Assembly: GCA_015075645.1 (NCBI GenBank)
Contig: JABTUF010000005.1
Coordinates: forward strand, 124,001 to 188,000
Source: Burkholderiales bacterium
GTDB taxonomy: Bacteria; Pseudomonadota; Gammaproteobacteria; Burkholderiales; Casimicrobiaceae
Direction: 5' to 3'
DNA: 64,000 bases
Shown here: positions 1 to 8,683 of the stretch, piece by piece
Position numbering within the stretch: position 1 is the first letter of the stretch
Layout of the letters: the number at the start of each line of letters is the position of its first letter
Notes under the pieces: model-generated
Told to the model about the DNA's origin: nothing
The model's database searches: none
The model's input: the letters and a program-made list of their open reading frames with translations, nothing else
Program-made: the position numbers and the translations under genes

Positions 1-909
1 ATACGTTTCCACTTCTTCGTCGCGGCCGCTTACGTACTTCCAGCCGGTCTGTACTCCCGCCCCATCGACGACGACCGTCAGTCGATCAATGACATCGGGG
101 TCGGGCAACCACGCTGAGCCAACTCGATTGAAGAAGTAGATCTTTCCGTCAGGGCGCACCGCCCACACCGTGCCGTCGGCGCCATAGTCGTAGTGGATCA
201 GATTCCGGTCGAGCGTGCTGGCCCACCTTCGGCCGAAGTAAGTTGGAACTGGCACCCCGTCTGTCTCGAGGCCTGTGGGAGCGCCCGCGCTGTTGTAGGT
301 CCGCGCGAACACCATGGACATCGAACCCGAGCCGATTGCGAAGTCGACTTCGACTTCAAACTTGTTGAAGATGCCCGTATGAATTGGATTCCCGACTCCG
401 ACGCTAGCACCCGTGCTGTCGCATGGCCCTTTGTTCTTGTTCGGGTCTACCCCAACACGCTGACAGTACATCGCATCCGTACCACTGAATGAGTCGGTCC
501 ATCCTTGCACGCAACCGGCCCATGGCACGCCCGAGACGAACTCCTTCACCTGGTAGCCCGGCAGTGGACAATACTTCGGCTTCTGTGTGAACTGCTGGTA
601 TGGGTTGTAGGGAGGCGCGCTTAGATCGCGACACGCACCCCCTGGAAAATAAGCGGGGCGGGTGTCGTCTGGAATATAGGTCAGTGTCCTCGTTCCAAAC
701 CCAAGGTAATCACACGCCTGCTGAGGAGAGTCGAACCCGCCTCCCCAGGCGGTACACCAGGTTTGGATTGGCTTGACTTTGCCGGAGATGACTTGCGCAC
801 CCGATGACGCTGCAAGCACCAGTGCTGAGAACACAAATGCCGTCCTGCAAACGCATCGGACAACACCGGCAAGTGTCGTGCCGGGCACGCCTCTTACGCG
901 CAATGGCAT
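1..909 (-). CDS. Rhs/YD-repeat family secreted protein, N-terminal part (runs off left edge)
   Basis: An uninterrupted frame of 303 codons starts at an ATG at 909, preceded by AAGGGGA, and is still open at base 1. Residues 1-39 look like a signal peptide ending near SSGA-Q. Around residues 170-240 there is the module that opens many Rhs proteins: GNPIHTGIFNKFEVEVDF, then SGSMSMVFARTYNSAG and a YFGRRWASTLDRNL-type segment (DUF6531-like). The stretch before it is cysteine-containing and unrecognised. Rhs proteins are large surface or secreted shells that often end in a variable toxin; that end lies outside the window. The region is less GC-rich than its neighbours, which suggests a different history. 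Family assignment is good; function is open. Confidence 0.75.
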   Translation of the reverse strand, partial: MPLRVRGVPGTTLAGVVRCVCRTAFVFSALVLAASSGAQVISGKVKPIQTWCTAWGGGFDSPQQACDYLGFGTRTLTYIPDDTRPAYFPGGACRDLSAPPYNPYQQFTQKPKYCPLPGYQVKEFVSGVPWAGCVQGWTDSFSGTDAMYCQRVGVDPNKNKGPCDSTGASVGVGNPIHTGIFNKFEVEVDFAIGSGSMSMVFARTYNSAGAPTGLETDGVPVPTYFGRRWASTLDRNLIHYDYGADGTVWAVRPDGKIYFFNRVGSAWLPDPDVIDRLTVVVDGAGVQTGWKYVSGRDEEVETY

Positions 910-1022
910 TGCATTCCCCTTGATGGCGCTCCTTGCACGCTGCGCAGTCGATTCGAACGGCCTCGACCGCTCCTGCAGACGCCTCTCGGGTTCACTCTGC
1001 CATCGGATCGCCGCAGCGCGGC

Positions 1023-2585
1023 TCACTTCTTCGGCACGAACTTGTGCGCGAGCGTGTTCTCGTCGACCCGCGGCGTGTAGGCGATGCCGTCGCGCGTCGC
1101 CCACAGGCTCACCTGGAAGTGCAGCGGGATGATGCCGGTGTCGCCGATCGCGATCTCGGCCGCGCGCTGCAGGTAGGCCTCGCGCTTGATGTCGTCGACG
1201 GTCATCAGCGCGTCCTCGGTCAGCGCGTCGACCTTGCCGTTGCTGTAGCGGCCGCGGTTCGCGGTGCCGAAGCCCTTGTCGCGGTTCCAGGTCATCACCA
1301 GCGCCTTCAGCGACGACGACGCCTCGCCGGTGCCGGTCGACCAGCCGACGAGGATCACGCTGAACTTGAGTTCCGTCGCCTGCGGGAAGAAGGTCGCCGA
1401 GGGCATCGCGACGACCTCGGTCTTCACGCCGGCGCGCGTCCACATCTGCGCGAGCGCCTGCGCGATCTTCGCGTCGTTGACGTAGCGGTTGTTGGTCGCG
1501 TGGATCGTCATCGCGAAGCCGTCCGGATAGCCGGCCTTCGCGAGCAGCGCCTTCGCGCCCTCCGGGTCGTATTTCTCCACCTTCAGGTTCTTCGTGGCGC
1601 CGAACAGGAAGTCGGGCACGAACTGGCCCGCGGGCACCGCCTCCTTCTCCATCACGCGCTCGACGATCAACGGGCGGTTGATCGCCATCGACAGCGCCTT
1701 GCGCACGTTCGGGTCCTTGAGCGGATTGCGGTCGAGCGCCTTGCCGTCCTTCGCGGTCACGAACGGCGTGACCGCGCGGTCGCTGTCCATGTGCACGTAC
1801 ATCAGCCGGTCGGAGACCTGGCGGAAGATCGACAGGCGCTTGTCGGACGCGAGCTTCGCGACGTCCGCGGTCGGCACGTTCTCGATCGCCTGCACGTCGC
1901 CGGACAGGAGCGCGGCCACGCGCGCGGCGTCGTTGGTGATGAGGCGCAGCGTCACCTTCTCCCACGGCGTCCTGCCGCCCCACCACGCGTCGTTCCGCGC
2001 GAGTTCGATGCGGTCGCCCTTCGCGTAGCGGACGAGCTTGTAGGGTCCGGTGCCGATCGCGGCCTTGCCGCTGTTGAACTCCTCGGTCGTGCCCTTCGCA
2101 GCCTCCTTCGACACGATCGCGATCTGCGTCATGTCGGTGGGCATCAGCGGGTAGGGCTGCGCGGTGTGGAAGCGGATCGTGTACGGATCGACGACGTCGA
2201 TCTTGCGGATCTGCTTCGTGTAGGCGGTGAACGGGCTCGGGCTCTTGGGCACGTTCGGCACGCGCTCGATCGACGCGACGACGTCCGCGGCGGTGAAGTC
2301 GCTGCCGTCGGAGAACTTGACGCCGCGGCGCAGCTTGAATTCCCAGACCGTCGGTTCGACCGCCTTCCACTCGGTCGCGAGACCGGGCATCGGCTGCGAC
2401 TTCTCGTTGCGCCGCACCAGCGTGTCGAACAGGTGCGCCGCGACGGCGTTGTTCGGCGTCAGGTTGTGGTAGTGCGGATCGATCGACGTCACGTCGGCGC
2501 CGAGCCCGACGACGAGATTCGCGGCATGGACGGACAGCGCCGCGGACGCAACGGCCACGACGGCGAGCTTGCGGATCGACCTCAT
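1023..2585 (-). CDS. Peptide/opine-type ABC transporter substrate-binding protein (SBP_bac_5)
   Basis: This 520-residue periplasmic binding protein has a signal peptide, MRSIRKLAVVAVASAALSVHA, with cleavage before AN. Family 5 features follow in order: a SIDPHYHNL motif, DTLVRRNEKSQPMPGLATEW, LRRGVKFSDGSDFTAADV, and later GTGPYKLVRY. Length is typical of the Dpp/Opp family. The frame stays open upstream to 2852, but the signal peptide fixes the start at 2585. It should deliver an oligopeptide, opine or similar solute to an ABC importer. No permease or ATPase gene is adjacent in the window, so it is either an orphan or its partners lie elsewhere. Substrate cannot be told from sequence. Confidence 0.85.
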   Translation of the reverse strand: MRSIRKLAVVAVASAALSVHAANLVVGLGADVTSIDPHYHNLTPNNAVAAHLFDTLVRRNEKSQPMPGLATEWKAVEPTVWEFKLRRGVKFSDGSDFTAADVVASIERVPNVPKSPSPFTAYTKQIRKIDVVDPYTIRFHTAQPYPLMPTDMTQIAIVSKEAAKGTTEEFNSGKAAIGTGPYKLVRYAKGDRIELARNDAWWGGRTPWEKVTLRLITNDAARVAALLSGDVQAIENVPTADVAKLASDKRLSIFRQVSDRLMYVHMDSDRAVTPFVTAKDGKALDRNPLKDPNVRKALSMAINRPLIVERVMEKEAVPAGQFVPDFLFGATKNLKVEKYDPEGAKALLAKAGYPDGFAMTIHATNNRYVNDAKIAQALAQMWTRAGVKTEVVAMPSATFFPQATELKFSVILVGWSTGTGEASSSLKALVMTWNRDKGFGTANRGRYSNGKVDALTEDALMTVDDIKREAYLQRAAEIAIGDTGIIPLHFQVSLWATRDGIAYTPRVDENTLAHKFVPKK

Positions 2586-2766
2586 GCGGGACTCCGGCGA
2601 GTGGACCGCGGCACCGACGCGCCGCGCGGGCGCCAAGGATAGCAAGCGGCCGAGCGTTTGTAACAGGCCGTGTCGGGCCGCCCGGACCGTCAACCGGGAG
2701 CGCGAAGCGCCCGTTGAGGCGACGACAGGCATGCAACGCGCATGCCCCTCGGCAAGGAGAGCTTCC

Positions 2767-3126
2767 GTGAACCGCACCGTCTCATCGACCGTCTTCGCCG
2801 CCACGATCGCCGTTGCGACCGGGTTGGTCGCACTTCCCGTCCATGCCGGCAACGTCTCCTGGGGCGTGTCGGTCGGGGTTCCGGGCTTCTCGATCTATGC
2901 CGGCCAGCCGACCCGCGGATGGGCGCCGTGGCCGGTCGTGCGGCCGGTCGCGCCGGTGGTCGTGGCAGCGCCGGTGTTCGCTCCACCCGTGGTGGTCGCG
3001 CCGCCGGTCGTGGTCGCACCCCCGGTCATGGTCGCGCCGCCGGTCGTCTGGCGTCCGGTCGTGCGCCCGTGGGTGCGTCCGGTGCCGGTCCACCGGCCGC
3101 ACCGCGTCGTCTATCGGGGCTGGTAG
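2767..3126 (+). CDS. Small secreted Pro/Val-rich protein of unknown function
   Basis: A GTG start at 2767 is preceded by AAGGAGA with good spacing. The 119-residue product begins with a signal peptide ending VALPVHA-G. A short GNVSWGVSVGVPGFSIYAG segment follows, then a low-complexity tract built from repeated VVVAPPV and PVVRP units, ending in basic RPHRVVYRGW. Such short proline/valine-rich exported proteins are common in betaproteobacteria and are usually unassigned. An in-frame ATG upstream at 2569 would destroy the signal peptide, so GTG is preferred. It is transcribed divergently from the binding-protein gene at 2585. Function unknown; secretion is the only solid inference. Confidence 0.65.
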   Translation: MNRTVSSTVFAATIAVATGLVALPVHAGNVSWGVSVGVPGFSIYAGQPTRGWAPWPVVRPVAPVVVAAPVFAPPVVVAPPVVVAPPVMVAPPVVWRPVVRPWVRPVPVHRPHRVVYRGW

Positions 3127-3214
3127 CTGGGTGGTACGGGTTCGGGCCCCAGCGAGATCCGCGCGGGCCGTGCAACGGCGCCCAATGCGCCGCCACCGGA
3201 GACTCCGTCGCCCC

Positions 3215-3245
3215 TGTCAACTGTCAACTGTCAACTGACAACTGA
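3215..3245. repeat. Heptamer array (TCAGTTG/ACAGTTG type)
   Basis: On the minus strand this reads TCAGTTG twice, then ACAGTTG twice, with an exact period of 7. It abuts the stop codon of the sugar dehydrogenase gene. The same heptamer family recurs at 28416-28530 and 53352-53468. Confidence 0.85.
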
Positions 3246-4343
3246 CTACCGAACGTACCGTATCCGGTAGACCGCACCGGCGGAATCGTCGCTGACCAGG
3301 AGCGACCCGTCCGGTGCGACGGCGACATCCGCCGGTCGTCCCCACACCGAGCCGCTGTCGAGCCAACCCTCGGCGAACGGCTCGTAGGCGATCGCGCGGC
3401 CCTCGCCGTCGAACCGCACGAGCGTGACCCGGTAGCCGATCTTGGTCGAGCGGTTCCACGACCCCTGCTCGGCGATGAACACCTGGTCGCGGTACGCGGC
3501 GGGAAACTGCGTGCCGTCGTAGAAGCGCATGCCGAGCGCCCCGACATGGGGGCCCAGCTTCTGCGCGGGCGCGACGAACTCGCTGCACGCGCGCCGCGCT
3601 CCGTACTGCGGATCGGCGATCGTGCCGCCGTGGCAGAACGGGAATCCGAAGTGCTCGCCCGCACGCGCGGCGCGGTTGAGTTCGTCGGGCGGCAGATCGT
3701 CGCCCATCCAGTCGCGGCCGTTGTCGGTGAACCACAGATCCTTCGTGCGCGGATGCCAGTCGAAGCCCACGCTGTTGCGCACGCCGCGCGCGATGACCTC
3801 GTAGCCGCTGCCGTCCGGATTCATGCGGCCGATGTTCGCGTAGCGCTCCGGATCCGGGTCGCACACGTTGCACGGCGCGCCGACCGGCACGTAGAGCTTG
3901 CCGTCGGGTCCGAACGCGATGAACTTGCGGCCGTGGTGCCCGTCGGTGGGGAATCGCTCGGTGACCACGACCGGCGCGGGCGGATCGTCGAGTCGGCGCT
4001 CGATGCCGTCGTAGCGCAGGATGCGGCTCACCGCGGACACGTAGAGCGCGCCGTCGCGGAACGCGACACCGGCCGGTTCGCGCAGGCCGCGCGCGATCAC
4101 GCGCACGACCGCCGGACCGCGGGCCGGCATCGACACCGCGTGGACGAATCCGTTGTTGCTGCCGACGAACAGCGTCCCCTCGCTGCCGAAGGTCATGCCG
4201 CGGGCGTTGGGCACGCGCGCGACGAGTTCGATCGAAAAGCCCGCAGGCAGCCGGATCTTCTCGAGCGGCAACGGCGACTGCGCGAGCGCGGCGCCGCAGC
4301 CCAGGACACTGGCAAGCAGGGCGGCGAAGCGGGAGCGACGCAT
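3246..4343 (-). CDS. PQQ-dependent sugar dehydrogenase-like beta-propeller protein (GSDH/sorbosone dehydrogenase family)
   Basis: The 365-residue product has a signal peptide (MRRSRFAALLASVLGCGAALA-Q). It then carries the soluble glucose/sorbosone dehydrogenase propeller signatures: LPAGFSIELVARVPNARGM, FGPDGKLYVPVGAPCNVCDP, RGVRNSVGFDWHP, and TDNGRDWMGDDLPPDELN. This family oxidises sugars or aldehydes in the periplasm using PQQ and calcium. Many members have no proven cofactor, so the exact reaction is not certain. The gene is monocistronic and ends directly at a heptamer array. The CNVC pair in the propeller could form a disulfide. Confidence 0.8.
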   Translation of the reverse strand: MRRSRFAALLASVLGCGAALAQSPLPLEKIRLPAGFSIELVARVPNARGMTFGSEGTLFVGSNNGFVHAVSMPARGPAVVRVIARGLREPAGVAFRDGALYVSAVSRILRYDGIERRLDDPPAPVVVTERFPTDGHHGRKFIAFGPDGKLYVPVGAPCNVCDPDPERYANIGRMNPDGSGYEVIARGVRNSVGFDWHPRTKDLWFTDNGRDWMGDDLPPDELNRAARAGEHFGFPFCHGGTIADPQYGARRACSEFVAPAQKLGPHVGALGMRFYDGTQFPAAYRDQVFIAEQGSWNRSTKIGYRVTLVRFDGEGRAIAYEPFAEGWLDSGSVWGRPADVAVAPDGSLLVSDDSAGAVYRIRYVR

Positions 4344-4445
4344 GACCCCTCCTCGAGGCGCGATGCCGCCATCATCGCAGCACGCCATCGGCGCCGGCAA
4401 CGGTGCTATGCTGCCCGTTCCCGCTAACGCCCTGCCCCACAGGCG

Positions 4446-5675
4446 ATGAACGCTCCCGACCGCCGGCTCGACGTCCCCGAGGCGGGCGAAATGGCCGTGC
4501 GCGACGCCCGCGACCTCGCGGCGTGGGACATGATCGTCCGGCTCGTCGCCTTCGACACGACGAGCCGCGAATCGAACCTCGCGCTGATCGAGTGGGTGCG
4601 GGACTACCTCGCGGGCTTCGGCATCGCGTCCTCGCTCACCTACGACGACACCCGCCGCAAGGCGAACCTGTTCGCGACGCTGCCCGCGCGCGACGGCAAC
4701 GTGCGCGAGAACGGCATCGTGCTCTCCGGGCACACCGACGTCGTCCCGGTGGACGGGCAGCCCTGGGACACCGATCCGTTCACGGCCACCCCGGTCGGCG
4801 ATCGCGTGCACGGCCGCGGCGTCACCGACATGAAGAGCTTCTCGGCGACGGCCCTCGCGCTGGTTCCGCTGTTCCTGTCGAAGCCGCTCGCGCGCCCGCT
4901 GCACTTCGCGCTCTCCTACGACGAGGAGGTCGGCTGCATCGGCGTGCGCCGGCTGATCGCCGAACTCGCGCCGCAGGGCGTGCATCCGGCCGGCTGCATC
5001 GTCGGCGAGCCGACCGGCATGCGGCTCGTCGTCGCGCACAAGGGCAAGAAGAGCTGGCGCTGCCGGGTGCGCGGCCACGAGGCCCACAGCTCGCTCACGC
5101 CGCACGGCGTCAACGCGGTCGAGATCGGCGCGAGGCTCGTCGCCCGCCTCGCCGACATCGCGCAACGCTTCCGCGCGTCCGGCGGTCGCGACGAAGGCTA
5201 CGACGTCCCCTGGACCACCGTGCACGTCGGCACGATCCGCGGCGGCACCGCGCTCAACATCGTGCCGCGCGACTGCACGTTCGACTTCGAGGTGCGCCAT
5301 CTGCCGTTCGACGACCCCGACGCGGTCTTCGCCGAGATCCGCGACTACGCGCAGACCTTCCTGCCCGAGATGCACGCGGTCGCGCAGGACACGGGCATCG
5401 CGTTCGAGACGCTCTCCACGATGCCCGGCTTCGACACGGCCGACGGCACCGAGGTCGCGACGCTCTCGCACGCATGCAGCGGCGCCGAGGGGACCGGCAA
5501 GGTCTCGTTCGGCTCCGAAGCGGCGTTGTTCCATGCCGCCGCCATCCCGACCGTGATCTGCGGCCCCGGCCACATCGCGCAGGCCCACCAGCCGAACGAG
5601 TGGTGCGCGGTCGAGCAACTCGCGCGCTGCGAACGCTTCATGCGCCGGCTCGCGGCGCGGCTGCACGCCGCGTGA
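4446..5675 (+). CDS. argE: Acetylornithine deacetylase (M20 family)
   Basis: This 409-residue M20 metallopeptidase-family enzyme removes acetyl from N-acetylornithine in arginine synthesis. Metal-site motifs are in the usual order: SGHTDVVPVDGQPW (H96, D98), GRGVTDMK (D128), YDEEVGCIG (E160, E161), and a C-terminal histidine in GPGHIAQAHQPNEW. The lid/dimerisation domain begins near HKGKKSWRCRVRGHEAHSS. Length and motifs fit ArgE better than DapE. Its stop overlaps the GTG of the next gene (GTGA), a translationally coupled pair. A catabolic N-acyl amino acid deacylase role is possible, because the partner is also an amidohydrolase of acyl amino acids. Confidence 0.85.
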   Translation: MNAPDRRLDVPEAGEMAVRDARDLAAWDMIVRLVAFDTTSRESNLALIEWVRDYLAGFGIASSLTYDDTRRKANLFATLPARDGNVRENGIVLSGHTDVVPVDGQPWDTDPFTATPVGDRVHGRGVTDMKSFSATALALVPLFLSKPLARPLHFALSYDEEVGCIGVRRLIAELAPQGVHPAGCIVGEPTGMRLVVAHKGKKSWRCRVRGHEAHSSLTPHGVNAVEIGARLVARLADIAQRFRASGGRDEGYDVPWTTVHVGTIRGGTALNIVPRDCTFDFEVRHLPFDDPDAVFAEIRDYAQTFLPEMHAVAQDTGIAFETLSTMPGFDTADGTEVATLSHACSGAEGTGKVSFGSEAALFHAAAIPTVICGPGHIAQAHQPNEWCAVEQLARCERFMRRLAARLHAA

Positions 5676-6661
5676 AGGCGGGTCCGGCCTCCGGCGCCGG
5701 TTCGCCGCCGCCGTTCACGGGCACGCCGCCGATCGAGATCCCGTTTCCCGACCTCTCGCGCTGGGCTGCCGGCAACTCCGGCGTGCCGTTCGTGTGGACG
5801 TTCTCCGCGCGCGAACCCGGCCCCCACGTCGTCGTGCAGTCGTTGACCCACGGCAACGAAGTGTGCGGCGCGATCGCCGTCGACCGCCTGCTCGACGAGG
5901 GCCTGCGCCCCGCGCGCGGGACGGTGAGCTTCGTGTTCGCCAACGTCGGAGCGTACCGTTCGTTCGACCGCGCCGACCCGTTCGCGTCACGCTGCCTCGA
6001 CGAGGACTTCAACCGCGTCTGGTCCGCCGAGGTGCTCGGCGGCACGCGCCAGACGCGCGATCTCGCGCGCGCGCGCGAACTCCGTCCGGTCATCGACCGC
6101 GCCGATGCGCTCCTCGACCTCCACTCGATGACCGACCCCTGCCCTCCGCTCGCGCTCGCCGGCACGCGCGACAAGGGCCTCGCGCTCGCGCGCGCGGTCG
6201 GCGTGCCGCCGTGGATCATCATCGACGCCGGCCATGCCGCCGGGAAACGCCTGCGCGACTACGCATTCTTCGACGACCCCGCCGACCCGCGCGCGGCGCT
6301 CCTGGTCGAATGCGGCCAGCATTGGGAGCGCGCCGCTCCCGAGGTCGCGCTCGAATCGACGCTGCGTTTCCTCGCCCACTTCGGCACGATCCCGCGGTCC
6401 GCACTCGATGCGCGCGTCGGCACAGCCACGCCCCCGCCGCAGCGCGCGATCGCGATCACCCGCGTCGTCACGATCGCGACCGAAGCCTTCGCGTTCACGC
6501 TGCCGGTCCACGGGCTGATGGTCGTGCCGACAGCCGGGACGGTGATCGCGCACGACGGCGCGGAGGAGATCGCCACGTCGCACGACGACTGCGTCCTGAT
6601 CATGCCGACGCGCCGGCCGAAGATCGGCGAAACGGCGGTACGACTCGGCCGGTTCGTCTGA
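5672..6661 (+). CDS. Succinylglutamate desuccinylase/aspartoacylase family zinc hydrolase
   Basis: The product is 329 residues from a GTG that overlaps the argE stop. Zinc-carboxypeptidase-like motifs are present: LTHGNEVCG (H60, E63 as zinc ligands), EDFNRVW (residues 111-117) and DLHSM (H151). These are the AstE/AspA family signatures. Such enzymes hydrolyse N-acyl amino acids, for example succinylglutamate or acetylaspartate. The last third is a family-typical beta-rich domain. Tight coupling to argE suggests the two hydrolases act on related N-acyl amino acids. No other arginine-succinyltransferase pathway gene is nearby, so I do not call it astE. Confidence 0.8.
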   Translation: MKAGPASGAGSPPPFTGTPPIEIPFPDLSRWAAGNSGVPFVWTFSAREPGPHVVVQSLTHGNEVCGAIAVDRLLDEGLRPARGTVSFVFANVGAYRSFDRADPFASRCLDEDFNRVWSAEVLGGTRQTRDLARARELRPVIDRADALLDLHSMTDPCPPLALAGTRDKGLALARAVGVPPWIIIDAGHAAGKRLRDYAFFDDPADPRAALLVECGQHWERAAPEVALESTLRFLAHFGTIPRSALDARVGTATPPPQRAIAITRVVTIATEAFAFTLPVHGLMVVPTAGTVIAHDGAEEIATSHDDCVLIMPTRRPKIGETAVRLGRFV

Positions 6662-6714
6662 TCGGGGGTTCCGGCCGACGGTCGCCAGTCGATCCGCGGC
6701 GCTGCTCGTCGGAC

Positions 6715-7527
6715 TCAGCGGATCACGTCCGCGAGCCGCGTCGCCGCCGCGTCCACGCGCATCCCCGCCTCGACACCGCGCGCGAGCGCCGCGGCGTTGA
6801 CGCGCGACAGCACGCCGCTCCCCCACATCGAGCGCGCGTCGCCGATCCGCGCGCTGCGATGATCGACGCAAGCTGCGGGGATGCCCCGTGCATCGAGCAC
6901 CGGCAGCCGCGAGCATCCGGCGTCGTCGCGGCCGATGCCCGCGTCGTGGAAGAACGCCGCTGACGCGTCGACAGGAAGCGCACTGGCCGGATCGCCGCCG
7001 TGCAGGCCGCCGTGCGAGCCGATGACGAGCACGCAGCCGGCGTCGGCAGCGACGACACCGCCGATGGAATCCAGGCCGACGATGGCGCGCCGATCGGGAC
7101 GGCCCTCGGCGAGCACGACGCGCGCTTCGCGTTGCGCGGGGAGCGAGCCGCTCGGCATCGCCGCCGCGTGCAGGTGCGCGATGGCATCGCGACAGGACAT
7201 GCCGGCGCCGACCCCGAGAGCGCGCGCAGGTGCATTCGCGTACGAGATCACCCCGCGTTCGAGCGTGTCCGCGGCGACGGCGATGCGCGCCGACGTGTGC
7301 GCGACGGCGGCAGCGGCCATGCCGGCGTCCTCGAGCGCCTCGATGCCGGCGATGCCGGCGTCATCGAGGCCGCATCCCGCGTCGTTGAAGATCGCCGCGC
7401 GCACGCCGGCCGCGAACGCGTAGTGCGCCGCGATCAGGCCCCCGTGCGACCCGGTGACCAGCACCGCGCCCGGTGCACGCGAGGGCAGCGCGGTGACGCT
7501 GTCCGCGACGACGAGATCCGCGGTCAT
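6715..7527 (-). CDS. Internally duplicated protein with SHGG/DAG motifs, function unknown
   Basis: I do not recognise a named family for this 270-residue protein. It is two copies of one roughly 140-residue unit. SHGG occurs at 27-30 and 171-174, NDAG/HDAG at 48-51 and 194-197, DDAG at 55-58 and 201-204, HTSARI/HRSARI at 77-82 and 223-228, and GVGAGM/GVEAGM at 105-110 and 251-256. There is no signal peptide or membrane segment, so it is probably cytoplasmic. The conserved His, Asp and Gly clusters suggest a ligand- or metal-binding site in each half. It is translationally coupled (ATGA) to the upstream TRAP-type binding protein, so a role linked to that solute is plausible but unproven. Confidence 0.7.
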   Translation of the reverse strand: MTADLVVADSVTALPSRAPGAVLVTGSHGGLIAAHYAFAAGVRAAIFNDAGCGLDDAGIAGIEALEDAGMAAAAVAHTSARIAVAADTLERGVISYANAPARALGVGAGMSCRDAIAHLHAAAMPSGSLPAQREARVVLAEGRPDRRAIVGLDSIGGVVAADAGCVLVIGSHGGLHGGDPASALPVDASAAFFHDAGIGRDDAGCSRLPVLDARGIPAACVDHRSARIGDARSMWGSGVLSRVNAAALARGVEAGMRVDAAATRLADVIR

Positions 7528-8606
7528 TTCGCCGCGGCCGGCACCGGGATCGCAGCCTCCCGCGTCTCGCGCGACAGCGCGACCGCCCGCTTCGCCGCGG
7601 CGACGAGATCGGCGCCGATCACCTGCTCGCGCATCGCTCGCGCTCGCGCGGCGGCAGCGGCGAACGCGTCGAACCCGGCGCGCGTCAACCGCGTCTCGCC
7701 CATGCCGGCGGCCACGAGTTCGCGCTCCGCGGCCGCCTCGCGCGCCTGCGCGCCGCTCTCGCGCGCCACCGCCCGTGCAGTCGCGAGCGCGCTCGCGCGC
7801 TGCGCGTCGGTCCATCCGTCCCACACCGGCCGGCGCACCGCGAACAGCATCGCGTCGCCGAACGCGCCGAGGTGCGCGAGCTGGCGGTAGCCGGTCGCGG
7901 GAAAGCGCGCCGCGACGAAGCCGGTCGCCATGCCGTCCTGGCCGTCGAGCTTCCCCGCGGCGAGCGCTTCCTGGGCCTGCAGGAAACTCATCGCCTCCGG
8001 ACGCGCGCCGAGCGCGGCCAGCGTCTCGATCACCGGTGCGCCGCCGGTCACGCGCAGGCGCAGTCCCGCGAGGTCGGCAGGCGCGCGCACGGCGCGATCG
8101 ACGGTGGCCAGCGCGCGGTGTCCGAGCGGCGCCATCGCCACAATGACCACTCCGGCATCCACCGCGCGCTTCATGACGATCGCGGCGACCTCCGGCTCGG
8201 CGACGAGCGCGGCGAGGTCCTCCGGTTCCGGGGCGATCCAGGGCAGAGCGTAGACGCCTCCCGCCGGAAACTGCGCCGACCACGCGAGCGCGGAGCCCAC
8301 CGCGAGGTCGGCGCCGCCGTCGCGCAGCGCGAAGAACTCGCGCGCGGGGTCGCGCTGCGCGAGCGAGGCGCCGGGATGCGCCTTCGCGACGATGCGGCCA
8401 GCGGACGCAGCCGCCATCGCCTCCACCCACGCCTTGGCTGCGGCACCGAGCGGAAACGCCGGCGCAACCGCAACCGACAACTTGAGTTCGGGCAGGGACG
8501 GGTCGACCGCCTGCGACTGGCAGGACGAGGTCGCGAGCATCAGCACGATAACCGCCATCGCCCGGGTCGGGCATCGATTCCATCGTTTCCGTGCTCCCAT
8601 CCGCAT
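7524..8606 (-). CDS. TRAP-type (DctP family) substrate-binding protein
   Basis: The product is about 360 residues. A hydrophobic N-terminal segment ending LATSSCQSQ is either a lipoprotein or a standard signal peptide. The mature part has DctP-family features: LPELKLSVAVAP at the start, AKAWVEAMAAASAGRI, a FFALRDGGADLAVGS segment, and the arginine-containing LRLRVTGGAPVIETLAALG where DctP proteins bind the carboxylate. It should bind an organic acid for a TRAP transporter. The DctQ and DctM membrane subunits are absent here. A second in-frame ATG lies two codons downstream at 8600. Its stop overlaps the start of the duplicated SHGG protein by 4 bases. Confidence 0.75.
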   Translation of the reverse strand: MRMGARKRWNRCPTRAMAVIVLMLATSSCQSQAVDPSLPELKLSVAVAPAFPLGAAAKAWVEAMAAASAGRIVAKAHPGASLAQRDPAREFFALRDGGADLAVGSALAWSAQFPAGGVYALPWIAPEPEDLAALVAEPEVAAIVMKRAVDAGVVIVAMAPLGHRALATVDRAVRAPADLAGLRLRVTGGAPVIETLAALGARPEAMSFLQAQEALAAGKLDGQDGMATGFVAARFPATGYRQLAHLGAFGDAMLFAVRRPVWDGWTDAQRASALATARAVARESGAQAREAAAERELVAAGMGETRLTRAGFDAFAAAAARARAMREQVIGADLVAAAKRAVALSRETREAAIPVPAAAK

Positions 8607-8683
8607 CCGCGGCAGTCTAGCAGTCGAGCGCCCGCGTTCTCCCTGAATTAGACTGTCCGCGCGATCGATCGTATCGCGCCGCC

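Noticed and set aside
725..750. Minus-strand GGTTCGACTCTCC resembling the T-arm of a tRNA
   Set aside because: No acceptor, D-arm or anticodon stem can be formed around it, and it lies inside the Rhs-type reading frame.
933..2642. Long plus-strand open frame (569 codons) opposite the peptide-binding protein gene
   Set aside because: It is the antisense shadow of a well-supported binding protein in GC-rich DNA. Its product is an Arg/Val/His-rich sequence with no domain.
5672..6661. Calling the argE neighbour astE (arginine succinyltransferase pathway)
   Set aside because: No astA, astB, astC or astD is nearby. Only the broad AstE/AspA family is supported.
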